This document shows positions 52,616 to 59,783 of a stretch of 64,000 nucleotides of DNA, in pieces (position 1 is the first letter of the stretch; each line of letters begins with the position of its first letter). The position numbers and the translations under genes are program-made. Origin of the DNA: Fundicoccus_A sp052115865 (lineage in GTDB: Bacteria > Bacillota > Bacilli > Lactobacillales > Aerococcaceae); the NCBI RefSeq assembly GCF_052115865.1, contig NZ_JBQKME010000010.1:1-64000 (forward strand). The letters run 5' to 3'. The notes under the pieces were generated by a model. The model was not told where the DNA came from. It did not search any database and saw only the letters and a program-made list of their open reading frames with translations.

Positions 52616-54310
52616 TTATTGACTCACTTGCCCACTCACTTGATTTCCATTGACCTCTAATTGATAGTTTATTGACTCACCATTATAGAAATTAAACGTT
52701 AAGGTATAAGATCCATCTTCTAATAAACGCGTATAATTCTCAAGTAAATCAATGGTATTTTCGTTTGGATTCGCTACAAATTCATAACCATTTTCTAAAT
52801 AATCCCACCAACTATTATTGGAAACAAGCTGATTTTCAGCATCCCTTGATTCGACCGATTTCAATATCTGCCCATTATAATTCAGTGGAATTTTTAACAC
52901 AGCCGTCATTTCTTCCTCTTCTAAAGTAAATATCTCTGGTTTATCCACGCGAACTAAATGCTGTTGCCAATCACTTCCGTCTGAAAAAATAAATTCAAGC
53001 GTAACTTCATCAGCTATTTCCACTAAGGCATCACTAAAATCATCTAAGTCGATCGATATCCCTTCACCATTAGAACGATAGGAGACAGTTTCACCGTTAC
53101 TATCTTTCACTTCGATTAATTCAAGGCCATTTAAAGTTAATGGTAAGTCAATCGTAGTTTGCCCTTCTTCTATAAATGAGGTATTTAAATCACTCACATA
53201 GGCTGAACGTGTTTCCATAGAGTTTTCAATCATTTGTCCAAATGGTTCGACATACCATTCAGCTGTTTCGCGATTAATGTGCTGACCATTATCCCACAGC
53301 ATCAAGTTAAGCTGTTTTTCTTGGGCATAGTAGTTAATAAACTCAAGAAACTTCAATGTTTCCCCGAACTGGTTAATTTCACTACTTTTGTCATAACCTA
53401 ATAAACCATATTCACCAATTGTTACACCAATCCCATTCGCAACAAAGGTATCATGAACTCGATCAAAAACATCCACCAAGCTCGAACGCGGTGTAACATC
53501 ATCCCAAAGGATTTCATCAAAACCTGTTTTCCCTATATTGGTACTGTACACCCACTCACTATAGTAATGAATTGTCGCCATAATATTAGGATCATCCAAT
53601 TCAATGATTTGATCATAAAGTGCATCCAACTTATCTTGAGCAGCATCTGTATTTAAAGTAGGTAAAACGAGCATCCGCTCAGCATTATTTCCGCCACTAT
53701 TGCGCACAATATCATAAAAATCTTTATTTAACTGAGTTAAATAAATAATTCCAGTCTCATCTTCTGTATTATTAAATTGAGGCTCATTAATGGATTCGAA
53801 CATGACGCGCTCATCTTTATCTTTAAAGCGCTCGGCTAATTGGTCCCAAATACGGTGATATTTATTATAAATATCTGAGTCTGTTGTTCCATCCCAATCC
53901 GAAAGCCATATCCACGAATCGTGATGAAGGTTAATCATCACATAAAGGTCTTCTTCCAATGCCCAGTCAACCACTTCTTCATAACGATTTAGGAATTCTT
54001 CATCGATTGTAAAATCATTTGCAGCATCACTTATACGCATATGAGCTGTAAAGGGAAGACGAATGCTGTCAAAGCCCTTTGCTTTAATACTTTGAATAAG
54101 CTCTTTTGTTACAACGGGATTGCCCCATGATTCTTCACCACGGTCACCATTTTCATCAAACCCATCAAAAGTGTTCCCTAAATTCCAACCCATTCCCATT
54201 GCTTCAACATAATCTAATGATACAGACTCTTCATTGGCTAATACGGTCGCAGATGAAAATAGCGGACATAACAGCAAAGAAACAAGTAATCCAATACTAA
54301 ATTTATACAT
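52616..54310 (-). CDS. Secreted GH5 endo-beta-glucanase/xyloglucanase with Ig-like and CBM46 domains
   Basis: This 564-residue exported enzyme cuts beta-1,4-glucan backbones outside the cell. The signal peptide is residues 1-26 (LLVSLLLCPLFSSATVLA). The GH5 domain (about 30-370) resembles subfamily 4: MGWNLGNTFDG, IRLPFTAH, VMINLHHD, the acid/base Glu 176 in SINEPQ and the nucleophile Glu 300 in TIGEYG. An Ig-like CBM_X2 module (about 375-460) and a C-terminal CBM46-like module (about 465-560, with WWDYLENGYEF) follow. The same three-module order is known in the xyloglucan-active BhCel5B. No cell-wall anchor is seen, so it is probably released. Confidence 0.9.
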   Translation of the reverse strand: MYKFSIGLLVSLLLCPLFSSATVLANEESVSLDYVEAMGMGWNLGNTFDGFDENGDRGEESWGNPVVTKELIQSIKAKGFDSIRLPFTAHMRISDAANDFTIDEEFLNRYEEVVDWALEEDLYVMINLHHDSWIWLSDWDGTTDSDIYNKYHRIWDQLAERFKDKDERVMFESINEPQFNNTEDETGIIYLTQLNKDFYDIVRNSGGNNAERMLVLPTLNTDAAQDKLDALYDQIIELDDPNIMATIHYYSEWVYSTNIGKTGFDEILWDDVTPRSSLVDVFDRVHDTFVANGIGVTIGEYGLLGYDKSSEINQFGETLKFLEFINYYAQEKQLNLMLWDNGQHINRETAEWYVEPFGQMIENSMETRSAYVSDLNTSFIEEGQTTIDLPLTLNGLELIEVKDSNGETVSYRSNGEGISIDLDDFSDALVEIADEVTLEFIFSDGSDWQQHLVRVDKPEIFTLEEEEMTAVLKIPLNYNGQILKSVESRDAENQLVSNNSWWDYLENGYEFVANPNENTIDLLENYTRLLEDGSYTLTFNFYNGESINYQLEVNGNQVSGQVSQ

Positions 54311-54350
54311 ACGTTGACTCCTTTTCTATTATTATTGATACTTTTTGCAT
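54303..54350 (-). CDS. Short upstream frame coupled to the GH5 gene
   Basis: A 15-codon frame (MQKVSIIIIEKESTYV) starts at ATG 54350, five bases after a very strong AAAGGAGGG site, and its stop overlaps the GH5 start codon region (TATGTATAA). Translation of it would carry ribosomes to the GH5 start. It may be a coupling device or a leader peptide; no family is recognised. Confidence 0.5.
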   Translation of the reverse strand: MQKVSIIIEKESTYV

Positions 54351-54400
54351 ACTACCCTCCTTTTATAATAATAACCATTTATATTCATCTCTATCATAAT

Positions 54401-54414
54401 TGAAACCGCTATCA
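54401..54414. promoter_or_regulatory. Perfect cre site at the GH5 promoter
   Basis: TGAAACCGCTATCA matches all fixed bases of TGNAANCGNNNNCA. A possible -10 box (TATAAA on the minus strand) lies about 20 bases downstream, so CcpA repression of the GH5-GH43 operon is likely. Confidence 0.75.
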
Positions 54415-54463
54415 TCGTATAAGGTGAAATTTGGTGATGATTCATGTAAAAATTAGACATCAT

Positions 54464-54486
54464 CAAAAAAGCTGCGCGAGGCAGCT
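54464..54486 (-). terminator. Terminator downstream of the repeat array
   Basis: AGCTGC and GCAGCT form a 6-bp GC-rich stem with a five-base loop, followed on the minus strand by TTTTTG. It would end the thuA-gfo transcript after it has read through the repeat array. Another hairpin without a T run (ATTATTCAAC/GTTGAATAAT) lies at 54523-54550. Confidence 0.7.
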
Positions 54487-54597
54487 GTAATGTATGCATC
54501 GATTCATAAAAATAAGCAGCCTATTATTCAACTGTAACTAGTTGAATAATGAACCACTTTTGATTTGAAAAATTTTAGAACTTGGTTGGATAATGTG

Positions 54598-54966
54598 CGG
54601 TCGGATGAAACTCACCTTTCAAACGAGCGCGAACAAACCGCTCGGATGAAATCAACTTTTCATCCGACCGCAGACAAACCGCTCGGATGAAACTACCTTT
54701 TCAAACGAGCGCGAGCAAGCCGCTCGGATGAAATCAACTTTTTATCCGACCGCAGACAAGCCGCTCGGATGAAACTCACCTTTCAAACGAGCGCAAGCAA
54801 GCCGCTCGGATGAAATCAACTTTTCATCCGACCGCAGACAAGCCGCTCGGATGAAATCAACTTTTCATCCGACCGCGAACAAACCGCTCGGATGAAACTA
54901 CCTTTTCAAACGAGCGCGAGCAAACCGCTCGGATGAAACCATCTTTTCATCCGACCGCGTAGCAGT
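54598..54966. repeat. Array of nine 41-bp hairpin-forming tandem repeats
   Basis: Units start at 54598, 54639, 54680, 54721, 54762, 54803, 54844, 54885 and 54926, with exactly 41 bases each. All share GCTCGGATGAAA (first unit GGTCGGATGAAA). Two versions alternate as ABABABBAB. Version B can fold TCGGATGAAA with TTTCATCCGA. Version A ends in TTTCAAACGAGCGC, whose CGAGC pairs with GCTCG. The very first arm (GCGGTCGGATGAAA) and last arm (TTTCATCCGACCGC) are perfect complements. The period is not a multiple of three and no frame is open through it. The rest of the gene-free stretch 54351-55022 holds the GH5 promoter region and the terminator. Confidence 0.92.
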
Positions 54967-55022
54967 TTGTGTCCATTCAATTGAGTAAAAATAGTAATCC
55001 TTGTTAATTTTTCTATAACAAC

Positions 55023-56132
55023 TCAACCTTCCACTACACCCTTTAAAGCCGTTCTCTTCATCAAAGGCGTCAACTCAAAATCCGACTCAATCGCTTCATA
55101 AGCCTTACTTTGACTGCTTCGTTCAAATGCATCCATGACATCTAACACATGAAACAATTGTTCCACATTCACTCGTGGCTGGCGATTATTCGCTAAAGCA
55201 TCGGCCATGTCCGCAATTCCCAGACCTCTTGAATTCTCACGATAATCAAACAACAATGGCATTTCTTTATATTCATTATCTTCGATCCGCAAAAGATACA
55301 CCTTGTCTCCAAACATATTTGGATCTGGCACAATCAGTGTTCCTTCTGAACCATATATTTCAAACCGGGCTTGTTCTTTATAAACCACATCAAAAGTAGT
55401 TGTTAAATGACCGACCACACCATTCTCAAATTCCATAATCCCCGTTAAATACGTTGGCACTTCCACATCGACCACTTGATTCATCAACGGCTGACTGGTA
55501 ATGGTCCTTTGGCTAAACGACTTTTTAGCTAAACTCGTCACACCCTTAACTTTCCCCAACAAATTGACCAAAGCCGTTAAGTAATAAGGCCCCATATCAA
55601 ACATCGGGCCGCCACCTCTTTGGTAATAAAAGGCAGGATCTGGATGCCAACTTTCATGCCCTCGACAAATCATCGAAGCTTGAAAAGCAATCGGTTCACC
55701 AATATAACCATCCTCAATCAACTTGCGACAAGTTTGAATCGATGCCCCTAAAAAAGTATCCGGTGCTCCTGCAATCATCAATCCCTTATCTGCCGCTAAC
55801 TGAATCAATTCTTCCCCTTCTTCGACCGTTGCCGCTAAAGGTTTTTCAGTATAAACATGCTTGCCCGCTTCTAAAGCAGCCTTTGTCACCACATAATGTT
55901 CATACGGGCGTGTTAAATTCAACACAATCTCCACCTCTGGGTCTGCCAACAACTCCTCCAAATCCGCATATACCCTTGGAATCCGGTATTTTTCCGCTGC
56001 TGCCTCAGCCCGCTCTCTTACCAAATCGCAAACCCCTACTACTTCAAGCTGTTTAAAAACTTCCGTTAAATTTTTCAAATAAATATCACTGATAGACCCC
56101 ACACCAACAAATGCCAATTTAATTCTTTTCAT
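55023..56132 (-). CDS. Gfo/Idh/MocA-family oxidoreductase
   Basis: This 369-residue NAD(P)-dependent sugar or polyol dehydrogenase-like protein has an N-terminal Rossmann domain (VGVGSISDIYLKNL at 10-23, then GVCDLVRERAEAAA) and the conserved EKPLAAT (about 95-101) with the catalytic Lys. The C-terminal beta-sheet domain includes GGGPMFDMGPYYLTALVNLLG. GGGAGGTG precedes the ATG. It lies 14 bases after a ThuA-like gene, a pairing common in carbohydrate catabolic loci. The substrate is unknown. Confidence 0.92.
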   Translation of the reverse strand: MKRIKLAFVGVGSISDIYLKNLTEVFKQLEVVGVCDLVRERAEAAAEKYRIPRVYADLEELLADPEVEIVLNLTRPYEHYVVTKAALEAGKHVYTEKPLAATVEEGEELIQLAADKGLMIAGAPDTFLGASIQTCRKLIEDGYIGEPIAFQASMICRGHESWHPDPAFYYQRGGGPMFDMGPYYLTALVNLLGKVKGVTSLAKKSFSQRTITSQPLMNQVVDVEVPTYLTGIMEFENGVVGHLTTTFDVVYKEQARFEIYGSEGTLIVPDPNMFGDKVYLLRIEDNEYKEMPLLFDYRENSRGLGIADMADALANNRQPRVNVEQLFHVLDVMDAFERSSQSKAYEAIESDFELTPLMKRTALKGVVEG

Positions 56133-56146
56133 TAATAAGCACCTCC

Positions 56147-56878
56147 CTAATACATCTTCGCATCATTTTCAAACCGTTCTGTAGTCAGACCTTGTTCTTT
56201 TACAATCGTCTTACTCTCACCAGCCCATAGTAAACCTTGTTTCATCAATTGATGGGCCATTGGACTCTTATCAAATACATCATCATGATGCCCTAATGAT
56301 TGATAAAACACCCGTCCATTTCCCCAAAATTTCGTCCAAGCAACCGGCATATCCACAGCCTTATTGGATAAGTGATAATAAGGAACATCTGGATGAGGAA
56401 AACGTGTACTCGCTAATACCTCAACCGCTGGATCGATATGTAAATAATAGTGTTCAGACCAAACAGTAAAATCGCTCAGACCTTTTACAATAGGGCTAGA
56501 CCCATACTTAATTTCTACTTGGTATTCAATGCCATCTCCTCCTGGATGCGATACCCACTGACCTCCAGTCATAAATTGCCACTGTGTATCATTTCTAAAG
56601 GCATCACACATTCCACCGTGAGCTCCAGCTAAGCCCATTCCTGCCCCTACCGCTTTTACCACATTACTTGATTGTTCTGGAGTAATGGTCCCCATTGTCC
56701 AACAAGCAACTAACAGATCCATCTTTTCTAAACGTTCAAAGTCTTCTAAACATGTTAAGTTATCTTCTATTTCTACTTGCCAATTACCTTCTTCGATTAA
56801 CATTTGTGCAAATCGTTTACTGGTTAACTGAGGTTCGTGACCATCCCAGCCACCTTGAATAATTAAAGCCCGCTTCAT
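56147..56878 (-). CDS. ThuA-domain (trehalose-utilisation-type) protein
   Basis: This 243-residue cytoplasmic protein has the class-I glutamine-amidotransferase-like ThuA fold: ALIIQGGWDGHEPQLTSKRF at the start, LLVACWTMGTITPEQ near 55-69, AGAHGGMCDAFRNDTQWQFMTGGQWVSHPG near 80-110 and SEHYYLHID near 141. The paralogue in rhizobia helps use trehalose and related disaccharides through 3-keto intermediates. AAAGGAG precedes the ATG, and it is the first gene of a two-gene operon with the Gfo-type dehydrogenase. A divergent AraC regulator is the likely controller. Confidence 0.88.
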   Translation of the reverse strand: MKRALIIQGGWDGHEPQLTSKRFAQMLIEEGNWQVEIEDNLTCLEDFERLEKMDLLVACWTMGTITPEQSSNVVKAVGAGMGLAGAHGGMCDAFRNDTQWQFMTGGQWVSHPGGDGIEYQVEIKYGSSPIVKGLSDFTVWSEHYYLHIDPAVEVLASTRFPHPDVPYYHLSNKAVDMPVAWTKFWGNGRVFYQSLGHHDDVFDKSPMAHQLMKQGLLWAGESKTIVKEQGLTTERFENDAKMY

Positions 56879-57000
56879 TAAATCACTCCTTTTATAAAAT
56901 AAATAACGCTTTCAGTTGCATTTTATCAATAAACAGCTTAAGATACCTGACAGATACATAAATAAAGTAGACAATAATTGGTGTAAAGGATGGGATTAAT

Positions 57001-57792
57001 ATTTTTGCTTTTTACGAGACTCAATGGACCCATGAGCCTTATCATATTTTAGAGGTCCAAAACTTTAATTTTCCACGTCATTTGCATAAAGATTTAGAAT
57101 TAGTTTGGGTTACTCAAGGAAAGTGTCAAATTGAAATTGAACAAGAGATATTTACTTTGAAGGAAAATTCCCTGGCTATCATTTTTCCGCACTCGATTCA
57201 CTCTTATTACGATTCCAATGACTATAAAGCGCACATTATGATTATTGATCCTCACTATCTCTCGGACTATCAACCGTATTTATTAAATTATTCTGTTATC
57301 AATCCTAGCCTTGAAATATCACACGAGCTCGGTCAAGCATTATATTTATTAAAAGAAACCATCCATTCAGAACGAGACAAGCAAGAATTGTTAATTAAAG
57401 CGCGATTTAGTCTAGTATTTGCTCTAATCTTTAACAAGATACAATTGACTAAAAATCAGACAGTTTTTGAATCATCATTAACTCACCGGGCATTAACCTA
57501 CATTAATAACCAGTATACCCAAGCCCTTTCACTGCAGTCCATTGCTGACGCTCTCCAATGCAATGTCTATACTTTGTCTAAAATTTTTTCTAATCAAATC
57601 GGAATGAGTTTTCCTAATTATTTGGCACACCTTCGTATCTCACATGCTAAGAAACTACTGCAATCAAGTTCACTATCCATTCTTGATATTGCCTATGAAT
57701 CGGGCTTTGAGACACAAAGAAGTTTTAACCGCCAATTCTATCAACAAACACAAATGACCCCTCGTGAATACCGCAAGAAAATAAATGATTAG
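57001..57792 (+). CDS. AraC-family regulator, start codon uncertain
   Basis: The cupin and AraC domains are clear: FNFPRHLHKDLELVWVTQG with the sensor histidines, LSLQSIADALQCNVYTLSKIF and ILDIAYESGFETQRSFNRQF followed by MTPREYRK. A canonical start is missing. TTG at 57082 falls inside the HLHKD cupin strand and has no ribosome binding site. The frame is open back to a TAG at 56968, and the sequence reads INIFAFYETQWTHEPYH before it. AAAGGA lies 10 bases before ATT 57001, where ATG is expected. Either a rare ATT start is used or the ATG was mutated. It is divergent from the thuA-gfo operon. Confidence 0.75.
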   Translation: MFAFYETQWTHEPYHILEVQNFNFPRHLHKDLELVWVTQGKCQIEIEQEIFTLKENSLAIIFPHSIHSYYDSNDYKAHIMIIDPHYLSDYQPYLLNYSVINPSLEISHELGQALYLLKETIHSERDKQELLIKARFSLVFALIFNKIQLTKNQTVFESSLTHRALTYINNQYTQALSLQSIADALQCNVYTLSKIFSNQIGMSFPNYLAHLRISHAKKLLQSSSLSILDIAYESGFETQRSFNRQFYQQTQMTPREYRKKIND

Positions 57793-57806
57793 CTATAAAC
57801 ACAAAA

Positions 57807-57828
57807 AAAGCAGGTTTTCACCTGCTTT
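57807..57828. terminator. Bidirectional terminator
   Basis: AAAGCAGG pairs with CCTGCTTT around a short loop, and the outer ACACA/TGTGT bases extend the stem. It lies between the convergent AraC and cyclase-family genes. Confidence 0.85.
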
Positions 57829-57850
57829 ATGTGTTTCAATATTCAATTAT

Positions 57851-58591
57851 TTATTCTGGAACAATTGCAAATACTTCTGCTGGAAAGCCTGGTGCATCTT
57901 GAATATGTGGCATTGTGACAAAGATAATGCCCCCTACAGCTGGAAGTTGATCTAAGTTGGCCATCAATTCAACTTGGTACTTATCTTCAGCTAGCCAATA
58001 TAACTCAGCATCAAGAAAACCTGCTTCAGCGGCTTCCACACCACTATCGGTATTTAAGGTTTCGTGGCCGATTGCGGTAACGTTTCGCGTACGGCTGAGA
58101 TATTCTAATGCAGGAATTGACCAACCTGGTGTATGTTCCACATCATTTTCATCTGTATTTTTAAATAAATCACTGTCGTGGAATCGTTTATACCACCCAC
58201 TCGAAAAGGCCACAAAACTTCCTTCTGGGATAGTTCCATGCTCAGCTTCAAATGCTTGAATATCCTCTACCGTGACTGCATATCCGGGTGTTTCTGCAAC
58301 TTTATCTTCTAAGTGAATCACATAAAGTGGTAAAACACGTTCTTTCAAGCCGATTTCTTCCATACCACGTTTACCTTCCGCAAAATGCTTAGGTGCATCA
58401 ATATGAGTACCGTGAGAAGTTCCAATTGTATATTCACGCGAATCCACACGGGATTCTTCCATCGTTGAAATGATCGTTTCCTTTAAAGGATTAAAGGTAT
58501 GATAAATGGGAATGTTTTCATGAACCTCATGTGTTAAATTAACCCAGCGATAGGACTTCAGCTGTTCTAATAATTTTTGAATTTCATTCAT
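57851..58591 (-). CDS. Cyclase-family (kynurenine-formamidase-like) metal hydrolase
   Basis: This 246-residue cytoplasmic enzyme carries the family metal motif HGTHIDAPKH (about 59-68) and a following GxxHxxLNTDSGVEAAE segment (IGHETLNTDSGVEAAEAG, near 175-190). Bacterial kynurenine formamidases are about 205-210 residues with the same motif, but no other tryptophan-degradation gene is nearby, so the substrate is open. AAAGGAG precedes the ATG. It appears to be a single-gene unit. Confidence 0.85.
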   Translation of the reverse strand: MNEIQKLLEQLKSYRWVNLTHEVHENIPIYHTFNPLKETIISTMEESRVDSREYTIGTSHGTHIDAPKHFAEGKRGMEEIGLKERVLPLYVIHLEDKVAETPGYAVTVEDIQAFEAEHGTIPEGSFVAFSSGWYKRFHDSDLFKNTDENDVEHTPGWSIPALEYLSRTRNVTAIGHETLNTDSGVEAAEAGFLDAELYWLAEDKYQVELMANLDQLPAVGGIIFVTMPHIQDAPGFPAEVFAIVPE

Positions 58592-58837
58592 TTAACTCTC
58601 TCCTTTTAATTAATACGACTGCATTTATAAAATAACAGGACAATTTCCTTATACTTTTAACATCAATCACACCTAGAGTGCCTACTTCTATTGTAACACG
58701 ATTTAAGTTTTTAAACCTTTATGAAGGCTTGTGCCTTCTCGTTAAAGCTAGGCCATTCCATTGAATATCTTATTTTTGTTATGGTAAACTATATAAGTAT
58801 ATAAAATTCTATTCAATACTAAATATGAGGTGGAATG

Positions 58838-59710
58838 ATGAGAAAAATCGCTTTTGTGACGGATAGTGGAACAGGGCTAACGGTAGCCCAAAACAGAGAC
58901 TTAGGTTTTTTTAGTGTTCCTTTACAAATTTCATTTGATGATAAAAGTTACAAAGAATATGAAGAAGTTAGTTATCCTGAAGTTTATCAACAATTGCATC
59001 AACAACGCATAGTAAAAACTTCATTACCTACTCTATCTGATATCGAAACTTTGTTTCAAGGCATTAAGGATGAAGGATATACAGAGATTTTTGCGATTCC
59101 AATTTGTTCTGGCCTAAGCGGGACGGCCAGTGCTATGCATACGACGGCCCAAAATTTAAATATCCCCTTCACCTTCTTCGATACGGGAACGACAGCTGTG
59201 ATTCAGCGATATTTATTAAAATTAGCCAAGACATTGTCGAATAAGGGATTAGAGTTAGATCAAATTGTTAAGCGCCTAGATGCAGCGCTTGAAGATGCCA
59301 ATACCATTTTGATTCCAGACGATTTGATGCACTTGTCACGGGGCGGTCGCTTATCTCGAACGAATGCGATTGTTGGAAATTTAGTTCAGATGAAACCTAT
59401 TTTAGAAATTAATCGTGAAACAGGTGGAACCAATAAAGTCGTTAAAACGGTTCGTACCTTTAAGAAGTCCTTGCAATATGTGATTGATGAGAAAATGACT
59501 GCTTTAAATAAAAGACAATTTAATTGGCATGTTGTAGTTGCCCATGTCGATGCGCTTGATGTCGGCAAGTCTGTTCGTGAAAAAATTCAGCAAGCTTTTC
59601 CTCATGCGACAACGGAATTGATTGATTTGGTGCCAACGGTTAGTGCGCACACAGGGCTTGGATGTATTGCTTTCCAAATATTCCGTAAGCAAGATGGGAT
59701 AGAGGTATAA
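58838..59710 (+). CDS. DegV/FakB-family fatty-acid-binding protein
   Basis: This protein of about 290 residues binds a fatty acid; family members such as FakB present it to the kinase FakA. Motifs are IAFVTDSGTGL at the start, KTSLPTLSDIETLFQ, IPICSGLSGTASAM (about 90-103), DTGTT, and LSRGGRLSRTNAIVGNLVQMKPIL (about 170-193). The ATG at 58838 follows GAGGTGG; the ATG directly before it (58835) is an equal alternative. It stands alone between two terminators. Confidence 0.93.
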   Translation: MRKIAFVTDSGTGLTVAQNRDLGFFSVPLQISFDDKSYKEYEEVSYPEVYQQLHQQRIVKTSLPTLSDIETLFQGIKDEGYTEIFAIPICSGLSGTASAMHTTAQNLNIPFTFFDTGTTAVIQRYLLKLAKTLSNKGLELDQIVKRLDAALEDANTILIPDDLMHLSRGGRLSRTNAIVGNLVQMKPILEINRETGGTNKVVKTVRTFKKSLQYVIDEKMTALNKRQFNWHVVVAHVDALDVGKSVREKIQQAFPHATTELIDLVPTVSAHTGLGCIAFQIFRKQDGIEV

Positions 59711-59734
59711 ATTTGATTTTATTAAGAATATTAA

Positions 59735-59768
59735 AAAACGATCTTCGTCATCTGACAAAGATCGTTTT
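59735..59768. terminator. Bidirectional terminator
   Basis: AAAACGATCTT pairs with AAGATCGTTTT around a 12-base loop, with A and T runs on both sides, between the convergent DegV and flavoprotein genes. Confidence 0.88.
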
Positions 59769-59783
59769 TTATATAGGATAGGT

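Noticed and set aside
51096..54310. Cellulosome (dockerin) or LPXTG anchoring of the GH5 enzyme
   Set aside because: The C-terminus ends in the CBM46-like module (GNQVSGQVSQ) with no dockerin repeats and no sorting signal.
54598..54966. CRISPR array
   Set aside because: The 41-bp units abut each other without unique spacers, have two related versions, and no cas gene is in the window.
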